From contig CM062297.1 in the NCBI GenBank assembly GCA_031216915.1, positions 529,378,971 to 529,442,970 of the forward strand: a stretch of 64,000 nucleotides of DNA. The letters run 5' to 3'. The position numbers were made by a program, and so were the translations under genes. This document shows positions 50,900-62,378 of the stretch, piece after piece. This stretch comes from Pictodentalium vernedei (Eukaryota > Mollusca > Scaphopoda > Dentaliida > Dentaliidae). The notes below the pieces were generated by a model. It was not told the DNA's origin. It was given only the letters and a program-made list of their open reading frames with translations, and searched no databases. Each line of letters starts with the position of its first letter. Position 1 is the first letter of the stretch.

Positions 50900-53126
50900 A
50901 ACAAGAGGCCCCACGGGGCCTGAAGCGCTCATCTTGAACAGAACACAGTTTAAACAGAGTCCAAGAATGAGTCTACATTAAGCAAGCAATCTCCATAGGC
51001 TACACTGTCAATCCTTGAGTCCCTCAGGAGTGGCAAAAATAATCTGGGCATCATGCCTTTTCTTCAGTTGATCATAAAGTAAAATGTAGAGCTCCCCTAT
51101 GAAGCCCCTTGATACAACCTATGTGGATTAATCTTAGTTACACACCTCTAGAGGGTACTGAATACAAAATTTTTAATTCTTCAGCAAAATGGCCAATTCC
51201 GGCTCCCATAGAGAGCCCAAATATTAACCCAGGCTCTTCATTTGAACACAGTTGAATCTGACTTCTCAAGAGATGTTGTGTACCGAATATGAAAGCATTC
51301 TGATTGTTGGATCTGAAGAAGAGAAATTGTAAAGAAATTTCTTCGAATTGCACTAAGTTAAAATTTGGGCTACCATAGCGAGCCCAAATATTAACCTATG
51401 GATCCGATTTGAGCAAACTTGAATCTGACCCCCCTAGAGATGTTGTATACCAAATGTGAAAGCATTCTGACAAGTGGATCTGAAGAAGAAGATTTTTGAA
51501 GAAATTCCCTCATATTGTACTAAGTTAAATTTCATGTTCCCATATGGAGCCAAGCCAGAAAATAAGCAGACTGACGTCTGCAAAATGAGGTCCCCAGAGG
51601 GTGAATTTAGTGATGCTAAAGTGATCACTAAATTTACCCTCTGTGAACCTCAGTCTGAATCAGGGTCTCCAGAGTAAACAGAAAGAGGTACCCAAAGGAT
51701 AAACTGGCCCACTGTATGGGATAGCATCATCACATTCCCCCTCTGGGTCCCTCATTCTGCAAATGTCAGACTGCTTATTTTCAGGCCTGTATGGAGCCCA
51801 AATATTAACTTAGGCACTCGAATTGAACAACCTGGAATCTGCCCCCCCCCCCCCCCCCCCCCCCTCCCTAGAGATGTTGTATACCAAATATGAAAGCATT
51901 CCGACTGGTGGATCTGAAGAAGAAGATTTTTAAAGAAATTTCCTCATGTTGCACTAAGTAAAAATTTGGGCTACCATAGTGAGCCCAAATATATACCTAG
52001 GGATCTGATTTGAACAAACTTGAATCTGACTCTCTTAGAGATGCTGCATACCAAATATCAAAGTATTCTGACTGGTTGATCTGAAGAAGAAGATTTTTTT
52101 AAATTACCTTCCATATTGAACAAAGATAAAATTTGGGCTTGAAGCCCAAATATTAACCTAGGGACTTGGTTTGAACAATCTTGAATCTGACCCTCATAAC
52201 AATGATGTATACCAAACATTAAAAGATTCTGACTGGTGGTTCTGAAGAAGAAGATTTGTAAAGAATATTCCCCATATTACCCTATGTTAAAACTTCGGGC
52301 TCCTGTAGAGAGCCCAAGTATGAACCAATGAGCTTTATTTCAACAAACTTTTATCTGACCCCCTATGAATGCTGTATACCAAATATCAAAAGATTCTGAT
52401 GACTGGTTCTGGAGAAAAGATTTTTAAAAATTTTTGCAAATATGCTGACTCAGCATTTTTTCGATGCCCATTACAGAACACCCTAACATAACCGATGGCA
52501 ATTTTTTTTACCATTCAATTCTACTGGTCCTAAGGATACTCCATACCAAATAACAGCTCTCTGTTCCGTGTGGTTTGGGAAATATGGGCGTTTGAAAATA
52601 GTTCTATTTTTAGCTCCCAGGGTTCCCATGGGGATGCAGGAATTTTTTTTTTGCATGGGTCAAGTACTTATGACCCAATAATACCACAAACCAAATTTGG
52701 TTCATACCGGACCATCGGTTCAGAAAATAGAAATTTCGGGTGGTGCCAAAAATCTGACCCCTCCTATTACAAAGCCAAATATTACTTCACGAACTTCGTT
52801 TGAACAAACTTGATTCTACACCTCATATGAAAGCTCCATAGCAAATATCAAGTCATTGTACACACTGGTTCTTGAGAATAAGATTTTAAAATATTTTGGA
52901 GCATTTTCCCCCACTCCCTCCCTATGGGGCTGGGCATGTTGAGTTGAACAAAAATGAAATGCCCCTTTGGGACCATCACTCACACAAACTTTCACTTGAA
53001 TTGGCCCAGTGGCTTTGGAGGAGAAGACCAAAACATGGTGTTGAGGGACGACAGACGACGGACAACAGACGACAGACGGAGAGCATTGAGATTAGCTCAG
53101 CTTGACTTTGTCAAGATGAGCTAAAA
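50900..53126 (-). repeat. AGCTCA...GGCCTCTTG repeat, copy 3, minus strand
   Basis: Read on the minus strand it begins TTTTTAGCTCATCTTGAC at 53126 and ends GGCCCCGTGGGGCCTCTTGTT at 50900. It carries the same internal blocks as copies 1 and 2 (TTGATATTTGGTATACA, ATTTGGGCTC) in about six diverged units, and a run of 23 C at 51842-51864 (+ strand). A MITE is nested at 51551-51789. An unoccupied version of the site used by copy C is visible at 52720-52740. It is itself nested in the AGCTCAACTTG family (49341-53288). Confidence 0.78.
51551..51789. mobile_element. hAT-type foldback MITE, 239 bp
   Basis: Same family as 40968-41229. It starts CAAGCCAGAAAATAAGCAG and ends CTGCTTATTTTCAGGCCTG, with inner paired blocks. 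It is flanked by a perfect 8-bp duplication TATGGAGC (51543-51550 and 51790-51797). The insertion splits a copy of the AGCTCA repeat. Confidence 0.9.
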
Positions 53127-53292
53127 ATGCATGGATTACTCTGATGTTGTGCACACACAATGCTGTTATGTTGAAATTTCATCAAATAACATTGGTACCA
53201 ATGATCTTCAATTTTGCCGTTTCATTTATAACTTACCAAGTTCAAGTTTGTCAAGTTGAGCTACAGTGTCATTGACACTTTCATTTTTTATT
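53127..53292. repeat. Right end of the CAAGTTGAGCT family
   Basis: Short AT-rich segment containing CAAGTTGAGCTACAGTGTC (53255) and CATTGACACTTTCATT, the same end as at 6941. It is probably the right end of the repeat that begins at 49352. Confidence 0.6.
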
Positions 53293-53467
53293 AGCTCACC
53301 TGACAGAAAGTCAGGGTGAGCTTTTCTGATCACTCTTCGTCCGTCGTCCGTCCATCTGTCGTCCGTTGTCCTGCATGAAGGTGGTGTTTGAGCCTCTTTC
53401 TCCTAAACCACTGGCCACATTTTAATTAAATTTCATGTAAGTAGTGGTTATATAGGGGCATTTTGAT

Positions 53468-53669
53468 ATTTTTATACTGTACCAATGACCCAGACTTAGC
53501 TGGTGCTAACTCCTTAAATTCTTGGGCCAAACACAAATTTTCCCCCCCAATCCCCAAAATTTGCATCAAAATCCGAAATTTCAATGTCCTATGTGGTCCT
53601 CCATACCTTTTATCCACTGCGCATGCGCATTGTCAAGGAAGTCTCGAAATTGGCGCCAAATGTCTTTCT
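53468..53669. repeat. Left inverted terminal repeat of E
   Basis: ATTTTTATACTGTACC start, GACCCAGACTTAGCTGG, NRF-1-like ACTGCGCATGCGCATT at 53616-53631 and ATTGGCGCCAAAT. Confidence 0.9.
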
Positions 53670-54540
53670 TTGTTTACTTGATATTTGTGCTTGTAAGTCT
53701 CAGTTTAAATGATGCCAGACACATAATTATGAAAGAAATGGTGGATCTAAGGATCTACGGAGGAAATAAAAGAATGAGAGGAAGAAACAGTGGTAGGATG
53801 TGTTCAGGGCTGTAACTTATATTTTTTTACGAAATTATTTCATGTTCCCTAATTTCGGGGCATGGGCCTGATGTTGACATTCTTGCTATGAATTTACCAT
53901 TGTTTGTTCAGTGTTTCCTCTCTCCCTTTCCTTTATTCCCCCCTTGCTATTCTCCCATGCTTTTGGCATAATTTTTGTAATTTTTTTTACTAAAATTTCT
54001 TGGGAGTTTTGGCTTGGTAACAGAATAATTATTCTGTTTTCCCCATGCTTACATCCTCACCCTAGGGTGGTTAGGCGTTTTGGTCTGTATCTACCATCCG
54101 ATGTACTGCAGTTTCTTCTCTGGAAGTCTCTGTTTTACATCAGATAGTGTTTAAATTGGTAACTGATTTTGGGCCATGTTTACAGTGCCTGGAGTCAGGT
54201 TTCCGGTTTTTGTACACTTTTGTTTACAGTGACAACGGTTACTTCTGATTGTGATTACTTGTCTTCTGTTTAGTTCTGCTCATAGCCAGATACATTAATA
54301 TTGTCTGTAAGTGTTACATTAATTTTTAAAAATGTTTTAAAATTTTTGTCCACTCTTAGGCTTTTTTTGGATCCAATTGGACTCATTGTTCCCATTGGGA
54401 ACTTGGGCTCTTCTGAAATTTTTTCGAAAATTTTCTTTCGTTTGAATTATCTTTTCAAAATGTTATAATGGATTATATTATTATGTATCTTTGTTTTCAA
54501 GGGTTAGTGCAAGTACTATGACTGTTTATATTTTTTCATG
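53670..54540 (+). other. Leader of copy E
   Basis: Same landmarks as in C, including CAGGGCTGTAACTT (53805), CCCCATGCTTACATCCTCAC and the CATCCGATG...CATCAGATAG pair near 54096-54148 (one G-T type change in the left arm). No gene. Confidence 0.6.
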
Positions 54541-56656
54541 ATGAAAGAATATTGTTCAAATTGTAATGCAAAGAAGTCCTCTGATTTTCATGTTCATTGT
54601 GTTCCTTGTAGTCAATGTACTCACACTAATTCTTGCTCAGTGTGTGTCAATTGGAATGACAAACGTTGGAGACGTGTGTCACTGTATATTGTTAGCTGTG
54701 AGGGGTCCATGCTGGTCCTCTCTCTGCAGGGTCACTCTAGTTTTTCAGTCTCTTTTTCAGAGGAACAGGGTAATGTTTCCGTGATGTCTTCAAGAAGTGT
54801 GCCTCCGTCGTTGCAGTGTAACGAAGAGCAAGCGGCTAAAGTGCTCATGGAAATACGACAATTGCCTAAGAGGTCCCAAGTAGGATCGACGGCGTTGTCA
54901 TCCGCTAGCTCGCCCGGCGTAGCGACCATACATGGCAACTGGGTTTGTCCGTTGCGGTCCAGGAAAGAGTTTGGGTGATGCGAGCACTATAAACATTGAA
55001 CGTGCACACCCAGCGACGATGGATCTGAGGATAGTACGGAGGAAGCCTGTCAGTCCGGTAGCTAGCTCATCCAGGTATTCCTAGACCGTGAGCGAGAGAG
55101 GTCCCTCTCTTACAGCAACATCTGGGCCCAGATGTTGTTGTAATAACGTTCGTCAGTCGGAGCATACGTCCACTCCACCTGCTCGGGACTCCGTTGCATA
55201 GACAGTCTGGAGAGACTAGTCTATTGGCTTCCTCATCCTCACGGCAGCACACACGACCTCACCTTGGCTACGTGACCGCTGATATCCAGCCAGCTTCGCC
55301 AACCCGGGATTCCACGTCGACCAGGTCATGCCATCTGGTAGCCAGGAATACAAGGCCTTTACAGTCGGGTCGTTCGCATAAAAGATATATGCAGGATTCA
55401 ATGTCCCAGGAGCTACCAGCGGCTAAATCACGTAAGACCGCGGCTCCACAGGCCTCTGTAACAGACTTGCTATCGCAGATAGCTCATCTCATCACAGCAT
55501 CCCAGCAGCCGTCAGAAACTTTTTTGGATCAGGAATTGTCTGAGGAAGCTGGGTCGGTTCGTTCCCCTGCAGAGTCAGGAAGGGACGACCGAGATTATCA
55601 AGTGGTCCAGCCGGATGGCGAAAGGGTTTCAGAAGAGCTGGAATTTTCCCTTTCCGAGCAACATAAGGTAGCCGTAGATTTCATCCGGCAGTACATTCCT
55701 GATGTTGTTCCTCCGGACCAGAATGCTGCGTTGCCGGATAAGAGACTGATAGCGTCACTGGACACAGACTTTTTCGGCCGGAATAGGGACACCGTCCCTG
55801 AGTTTCCGACCCAGTCCAGAAATGTCTCATGGACATTTGAACTTGGCGCTATATTCAAACTTGCCTCCAAGACGGGCAAGTCCGGTTTCTTATCGGCCAA
55901 TGCTCTACAGCTGCCTTTCATCAATTCAAGGAATAAATTTGAAACGGCAGGACAGTGCATTCCGAGAGTTCCTCTGCATCTGGACGACCAGGCTGAAGAC
56001 CTAGAATTGTCTTTGCGGTCGTCTATGTCTATTCCAGCCACTACTTTGGAAACGACAATCTCGTCTAACAGGATTAGCTTAGACGCATTATCGTATGCAG
56101 ATCCCCTTACCAGAGCGTTATCATTACATCTCGAAGGAAAAGAATTCCAGGATATACAAACTTCCTTAAGAGTTCTTTCGAGGGCCATGGCATACTCTAC
56201 GTATAACTCCGCCCTTTCAGTGGCAAATCTGGAGTTAATTAGACATGATGCTGCCCTGGCTGCATCCACTCGGGTGGATCGTAAGGTGAAAAACTCTCTT
56301 TGAATCGCTCCGGTCTCCGGAGAGCTTCTCTTCGACGGCAAGCTTTCCTTAATCTCTGATCAGATTACTAAGAAAGCTTCAGACTCTCTGCTGTTCAAGT
56401 CCGCTTCTAAAAAGTCGGATTCAGTGGAGAAGAGTAAGACAGGCACTTCTGGGGCGAGTACGTCCAAGGGAAGTTCCTATATAGGTTCTTATAAGTCCTC
56501 TAGGTCTTACTCCAGAGACGTCAAGGTAGCGACTCAGGTAGGGGCCGTAATACTGGCCGAGACAACCGGTCAGATGCCCCTAGGTCGACGGGGCGAGGTG
56601 CGGGTCGTGGAGGACATGGTTTCTCCTCCTGCAAGCCTCGCAGGTCCAGGAGGTGA
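54541..56656 (+). pseudogene. gag of copy E, broken
   Basis: The N terminus is preserved from ATG 54541 with the Cys module (KEYCSNCNAKKSSDFHVHC...CSQC...CSVC) in a frame ending at 54978. After a frameshift the middle is open for 369 codons (55194-56303), ending at TGA 56301-56303 where copy C has AGA. A one-base deletion near 56519 then joins the Ser/Lys-rich end of gag to the RT phase, so the frame 56424-56912 is a chance gag-RT fusion. Non-functional overall, but one of the better preserved gag genes. Confidence 0.85.
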
Positions 56657-58613
56657 TGGTGCAAACCTTTATCGTGTTCCAGTGGGCGGAAGGCTATCAA
56701 GTTTCTTAACCAATTGGTTGTCAATACCGGACGACCCTTTTGTTCGAGGGGTGATTTCAGAAGGGCTAAAACTGTCCTTCAAAAGAAAACCTCTGTTAAC
56801 TCGAAGTCCAAGATGGACTCAGCTTCCGTCAAATCCTCAGAAGAGAGGTTCGCTTCTATTAGAAGTCCAATCTCTTCTGGAGAAGAACGCGATAGAGGTC
56901 GTAGAAAACTAGGAATCTCCTGGTTTCTACAGCCATCTGTTCCGAAACCAGACGGGTCGTTTCGTCCAGTCATAGATCTGAGCTGGATAAACAAGCTGAT
57001 CGTGGCTCCAAAATTTTATATGGCGACCATTCGATCGGTCAGAGCGAGCACTTCGAGTGAACGACTATGCTGCGAGCATAGATCTCAAGGATGCGTACTT
57101 TAACGTCATGGTACATCCGGCGTTCAGAAAGTATCTTCGCTTCGCTGTCCTAGGAGTCGTTTATCAGTTCTGAGCAATGTCCTTCGGTCTGAATCTAGCG
57201 CCCTGGGCTTTCACTCGAATAATGAACTCGGTAATGACTCATTTCCGAGCTCATTCGTCTGCGGTAACGTCGGCCTACCTGGACAACATTCTTCAGAGGT
57301 ATGGCAACGAGTTAACACTTCAGAACGATGTTCAGAATCTGCTTCAACTGCTCCGACGTCTCGGTTTTATAGTAAACGAGAAGAAGTTGGATCTGGTGCC
57401 GTCCAAGTCATTCACCCACCTGGGAATGAGTTTCGAGACCCGCAACAATCTCATTCGTCTGTCGTTAATCAGAGTGAAATTAAACAGTTGTTAAGCTCGC
57501 TCTTGTCTTCACTCCAACATAGTTACAGCGAGAGAATCCATGCGACTGATAGGTTTGTGCGGAGCCACCGCAGATCTTATTCCGATGGGGCGGCTACGCA
57601 CTTGGCCACTCCAAATCTTTCTGACTCAGAATTGGAGTGTGAAGATTCATTAGCTCGAGACGAACATCGTCTTGTCCAATCAAGTGAAACAAGAGATTCA
57701 GACTTGGGCAGATATTCAGTGGTTAACTCAGGGAATTCCTCTGCAATCGCCGGATCCGAGTTTTTCGATTATGACGGATGCCAGTCAAACAGGTTGGGGC
57801 ACAACTTTGAGCCCAACAGATTTGAAGTGCCAGGGTCTTTGGGACCTGCAGTTCCTAAACAAGCACATAAACATCAAAGAAATGATGTCAATTTGGCTTG
57901 CGCTACATCATTGGATGAACATTATTCAGAATTCACATGTGCAAATTCTGTCCGACAATTCGACAGTTGTAGCATATATTCGGAACCAGGGAGGCACTCA
58001 TTCCATTCCGTTATTCAACTGAACGGAAAGAATCCTTCTGTTTGTCCTAGAGCATCAAGTTCTCCTATCGGTCCGTCATATTCCGGGTCGTCTGAACGTT
58101 TTGGCAGACTCACTTTCTCGGAGGGGTCGCATGTTGCCGTCAGAATGGACTCTGAACAAACGAGTATTCAATCAGACTTGCTACCAATGGGAGCGTCCGA
58201 TGATAGACTTATTTGCGACGCATCTCAACAATCAGCTGCAGACGTATGTGTCACCGTGTCCAGATCCTGAAACGTTTGCTGTAGATGCTCTCTCGATCTC
58301 TTGGGACGGAATGATAGGATATGTGTATCCTCCAGCGCCATCGATTCAGCAGATATTACTCAAGATAAAGCAATCTCACTGCAAAATTCTGTTGGTAGCT
58401 TCTCTGTCACCCCAGAGACCGTGGATAAATCTACTCAGTTGTCTGTTGTGGGACATGCCACAGAAGCTTCCTCCACGGGAGGATCTTCTTTTGCAGGGGA
58501 AATCGTGCACACTGCATCACAACCCGCAAGGTCTCAACCTTCACGTATTTCCGTTGTGCATCCTTATTGCACGGCAAGCAATTTACAGGATGAGCAGTGG
58601 ACGCAATTTCTAA
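56657..58613 (+). pseudogene. RT-RNase H-methyltransferase-like gene of E, broken, YLDN
   Basis: The start is open to a TAG at 56910-56912 (CAG in copy A). The fingers/palm block is interrupted by TGA 57171-57173. The open piece 57177-57494 has YLDN instead of YLDD (57276-57287), so one catalytic Asp is lost. RNase H blocks are in 57672-58022 (TDASQTGWGTTL, KEMMSIWLALHHW, LSDNSTVVAYIRNQ), and the methyltransferase-like end is open in 58101-58613. Non-functional. Confidence 0.88.
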
Positions 58614-59595
58614 CTGTAGGAGAACCTCCTCTTCGCTAAATTATGCTGCTAAGTGGAAGGTTTTTTATCGGTGGTGTAGGGATCATTCTATTGATTTTTA
58701 TGATCCCTCCATTCCAGACATTGCTAATTTTCTAGTCCATCTGTTTGATGAGATCAAACTGCAGCCTGTTACCATTAAGGGTTATAGGTCTATGCTGTCT
58801 GATACCTATGCACATCTTCATAGTTTACAGATTGGATCTAATGTCTCTTTATCTAAGTTAGTGAAAAACTTTTCGAAAAATAGAACTAGAACCCTTAGAT
58901 TAATTCCTAAGTGGAATTTAGCTTGGGTTCTTCTTAAGCTAAAAGAAGCTCCATTTGAGCCTCTTGACACGGTGGACTTCAAATTCTTATCTTATAAGAC
59001 AGCTTTTCTCTTAGCCTTCTCTTCGGCTAGAAGAGTTAGTGAGCTTCATGCACTGTCTGTTGATGATTCTCACTATCGTAGTGTAGGTAGTACTATTACC
59101 TTGACTACTAATGTTGGATTTTTGGCTAAGAATCAGGCTACTAATAAGTATCCGGAACCTATTGTTATTAAGGCTCTTCCGTCTTCAGACGGGCATAGGC
59201 CTTTACTCTGTCCTGTTAGAGCTATACGTATTTACAAACATAGATCTGAGTTTATCAGAAAGGGATGTAAACATTTCTTTCTGTCTCTGCTGCCTAATAG
59301 AAGGGACATTACGGTCCATTCTATTGCAAGGTGGATTCAATTAACTATCCGTACTGCTTATGAAAAACTATCTTCAACTCAGCAGTCTGTGCTTAAGATT
59401 TTGGCGCATGAAGTAAGAGCTCTATCTACATCTTGGGCTTATGCTAATAGTGTTGCTATTACAGATTTGATGAAGGCTGCATATTGGTCTCAGCCTTCCA
59501 CATTCACAAATTTTTATCTTAGAAATATTGAGTCCATTTCTGGAGACCTGCATTGTTTAGGTCTGTTATCTGTTGCTCAGAATGCTGTCCACTAA
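58597..59595 (+). CDS. Tyrosine recombinase core of copy E, open
   Basis: 332 codons starting at ATG in the block MDAISNCRRTSSS. They include the core-binding segment (YRWCRDHSIDFYDPSIPD) and the whole catalytic domain: Arg145/146 in SARRVSELHAL, His271 and Arg274 in AHEVRALSTSWA, and Tyr307 in TFTNFYLR. The upstream overlapping frame seen in C is present (57488-58270, 58301-58639) but in another phase because of a one-base change near 58600. All catalytic residues visible in copy A are retained. Whether this short form is translated is unknown; the core survived although gag and RT did not. Confidence 0.85.
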   Translation: MDAISNCRRTSSSLNYAAKWKVFYRWCRDHSIDFYDPSIPDIANFLVHLFDEIKLQPVTIKGYRSMLSDTYAHLHSLQIGSNVSLSKLVKNFSKNRTRTLRLIPKWNLAWVLLKLKEAPFEPLDTVDFKFLSYKTAFLLAFSSARRVSELHALSVDDSHYRSVGSTITLTTNVGFLAKNQATNKYPEPIVIKALPSSDGHRPLLCPVRAIRIYKHRSEFIRKGCKHFFLSLLPNRRDITVHSIARWIQLTIRTAYEKLSSTQQSVLKILAHEVRALSTSWAYANSVAITDLMKAAYWSQPSTFTNFYLRNIESISGDLHCLGLLSVAQNAVH

Positions 59596-60184
59596 ACAGT
59601 TGCAACTATACTTATGCAGGCTTATCTGTTCCGGCAGTGACTCTGTCCTGCTGCCCTCTTTGCTCTGGGGTATTTGACCCAGGGCAAGCGGAAGGGGGGG
59701 GGGGGGGATATGGTGTTCCCTTAGGTCACCTGCTTTATAGTGAAAAGCAAGGGAATACCTCCTCTGGAGTCAGTAATTCCGAGTCGGTACCGGGATGGTT
59801 TTAAAGTGTAAAGCTAATTAACTCATTCATGTAATATTTTTAAAGTGTAGCTCGATGTGAAGCATTTGTATATGTCACGTGTCATACAAGCGTTAATATA
59901 CAATCCTCGAACACTTTTAATGAGTATACAGAGTCTCATTCTCAGGACTTCCTTTATTTATTGGCTTTCCTTTTAAAAAATTATACTGGATGTTAATAGA
60001 GATCATTGATGTTATTGTGCTCAATTACAGAATGGTAGTGTGTCTTTCTTTTTTGATACAAACAAGAAAGGTACATGTAAAGCCTATTTCTCCTTTTCTC
60101 CTTGAAGGATAATTCTGTTTACATGTATTTGAGCCTATTGGATTTTCCTTTATGTCCTAGGCCCTCCAGCCTTTTTTCTATTCA
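59596..60184 (+). other. Non-coding tail of copy E
   Basis: CCGGCAGTGACTCTGTCC, GGGCAAGCGGAAGG plus a G run (about 59694-59707), TTCCCTTAGGTCACCTGC and AAGAAAGGTACATGTAAAGC. Same layout as A and C. Confidence 0.6.
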
Positions 60185-60271
60185 GCTAAGTCTGGGTCGT
60201 TGGTACAGTATAAAAATGTTAAAAAATTTATAGTAATTTATATATTTTTTATACTTACCAATGACCCAGAC
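60185..60271. repeat. Internal complementary region of E
   Basis: Reverse complements of the left end (60185-60217) and right end (60218-60271). One change, GGGTCGTTGG for GGGTCATTGG, distinguishes it from the ITRs. Confidence 0.9.
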
Positions 60272-60346
60272 GGGGTTGGCCCTCCCATGAGTTGGGAACT
60301 CATACCTCCCTGCTGATTACATAACGCTTACCAGGCACTGGTTGTA

Positions 60347-60574
60347 AGAATGACATTTGCCGTCAATTTCGAGCCCTCCTTGACACTGCGCATGCGCAGT
60401 GGATAAAAGGTATGGAGGACCACATAGGACATTGAAATTTCAGATTTTGATGCAAATTTTGGGGATTGGGGGGCAAAATTTGTGTTTGGCCCTAGAATTT
60501 AAGGAGTTAGCACAAGCTAAGTCTGGGTCATTGGTAAGTATCAAAAATATATAAATTACTATAAATTTTTTAAC
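60347..60574. repeat. Right inverted terminal repeat of E
   Basis: Perfect NRF-1-like ACTGCGCATGCGCAGT at 60385-60400. The GGCGCC dyad is decayed (TTGCCGTCAAT), while it is intact in the left ITR. Ends ...TTTTTTAAC. Confidence 0.9.
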
Positions 60575-60800
60575 TTTTTTTAACTTTTATGCAAATTAAG
60601 TTTCGGCTCATATTGAGCAGAGGGGTGGGGAAAAAATGGCCAATTTTTTTGAAAATCTTCCAATGAACCACCAGTAGCAGAGACTTGATATGTGGTATAC
60701 AGAGTCCTTTTGAGGTTTAGAATCAAGTTGTTCAAGAGAAGTTTGTCGGGCATTATTTGCCTTCATTATGGGAGAGGCAAAAATTTTGGCCACGCCTAAA

Positions 60801-60812
60801 ATTTCTATTTTT
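60801..60812. other. Unoccupied paralogous target site for DIRS copy C
   Basis: ATTTCTAT followed directly by TTTT, within repeat DNA that matches both flanks of copy C (AAATTTCTAT to the left; CCAAATTTGATATGAG and GGGTCATAAGTA to the right). In copy 1 the same junction is split by 26237-33372. It shows integration at AT^TTT without duplication. Confidence 0.8.
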
Positions 60813-62298
60813 AGAACTGTAAGGTCGTTTGAACCAAATTTGATATGAGATGATAATGGGTCATAAGTAGTTGATTGATGCCAAAAAAAATTTTTGGTGG
60901 AACCGCAGGAGCTAAAAATAGAAAAAAATTAAAACGCCCATATCTCCAAAACTGCACGGCACCGAGAATTTTTATTTGGTGTGAAGCTTCCTTAGGACCA
61001 ACAGAAAGGATTGGTAAAAAAAATTGCCATCGGTTTATCATAGGGTACAGTTTCGGGACTTTTGAAAAAGTGCTGAGTCAGCCCTTTTTAACACTGTAGG
61101 CAATGGGAAAAACATTAAAAAATCTTCTTCTCCAGATCCAGCAGGCAGAATCTTTTGATATTTGGTATGCAACATTGTGGGGTGGATCTGATTCATGTCT
61201 GTTCAAATCGGCCCCCTGGATTCATATTTGGGCTCACTATAGAAGCCTGAATTTGAACTTAGTGCCTTTCAGGCAAATTTCTTAAAAAATCTTCTTCTCA
61301 AGATCCAGCAGGCAGAATCTTTTGATATTTGGTATGCAACATTGTGGGGTGGATCTGATTCAAGTTTGTTCAAATTGGCCCCCTGAGTTTATAGGAGCCC
61401 AAATTTGAACTTAGTGCATTTCAAGCAAATGTCTTTGAAAATCTTCTTCTCAAGATCCAGCAGTCGGAATGTTGTGATATTTGGTATGCAGCATCCTTAG
61501 GGGGTGAGATTTAAGTTTGTTCAAGCCATGTCCCTAGGTCCATATTTGGACTCACTTTGGGTGCTTGAATTGTAACTTAGTTCGAAATGAGGAATTTTCT
61601 TAAAAAATCTTCTTCTTCAGATCCAGCAGTGGGAATGTTTTGATATGTGGTGTGTCGGAATGTTTCGATATGTGGTGTGTAGCATCCTTGTGGGAGGGGG
61701 GGGGGGGGGGGGGGGATTCAAGTTTGTTAAAGCCAAGTCCCTGGGTCCATATTTGGGCTCCCTGTGGAAGCCCAAATTATAACTTAGTCAATATGAGGAT
61801 TTTTTCTTTAAAAATCTTCTTCAGATCCAGCAGATGAATGCTTTTGATATTTTTTATGCAGCATCCTTAGGGGGTAAGATTCAAGTTTGTTCAAGCCATG
61901 TCCCTTGGTCCATATTTGGGCTCACTGTGGGAGCTCGAATTGTAACTTAGTTCAAAATGAGGAATTTTCTTTAAAAATCTTCTTCTTCAGATGCAGCAGT
62001 CGGAATGTTTTGATATTTGGTGTGCAGCATCCTTAGGGGGGTGAGATTCGAGTTTGTTAAAGCCAAGTCCCTGGGTTCATATATGGGCTCCCTGTGGGAG
62101 CCCAAATTATAACTTAGTTCAATATGAGGAATATTCTTTAAAAATCATTTTTTTTTAGATCCACTGGTCAGAATCTTTGGATATTTGGTATAAGCTTTTC
62201 TAAGGAGGAGCAGATGCAATTTGTTGAAATCGGTCCTCAGGGTTGATATTTAGGCTACCATGTCAGATGAGCGCCCTCAGGCCCCCTGGGGCCTCTTA

Positions 62299-62378
62299 TT
62301 TTTTTTTTTTTAATTCTGGACAGGTGAATCTGCCATCAGCAAGCAACAGTTTCAGCATAAAAAATGCTGAAAAGTTAT
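62299..62378. other. Short AT-rich spacer
   Basis: 80 bp between the end of repeat copy 4 and the left end of copy F. Nothing recognised. Confidence 0.5.

Larger units (their letters stand above)
53468..60574 (+). mobile_element. DIRS-type retrotransposon copy E
   Basis: A complete 7107-bp copy with moderate decay. Left ITR 53468-53669, leader 53670-54540, gag 54541-56656 (broken), RT-RNase H 56657-58613 (broken), YR core 58597-59595 (open), tail 59596-60184, ICR 60185-60271, right ITR 60347-60574. Flanks AT and TTT, no target duplication. Confidence 0.92.
53293..62298 (+). repeat. AGCTCA...GGCCTCTTG repeat, copy 4, split by DIRS copy E
   Basis: Parts 53293-53467 and 60575-62298. The left end is AGCTCACCTGACAGAAAGTC, a hairpin, followed by GTCCGTCGTCCGTCC-type repeats. 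The right end is GGCCCCCTGGGGCCTCTTATT. The right part includes the unoccupied site AAATTTCTATTTTTAG (60799-60814) homologous to the flanks of copy C, about seven tandem core units (61130-62200) and a run of 20 G at 61696-61715. Non-coding. Confidence 0.77.

Noticed and set aside
56424..56912. Designed gag-RT fusion protein in copy E
   Set aside because: Arises from a one-base deletion near 56519 relative to the other copies and ends at a nonsense codon.
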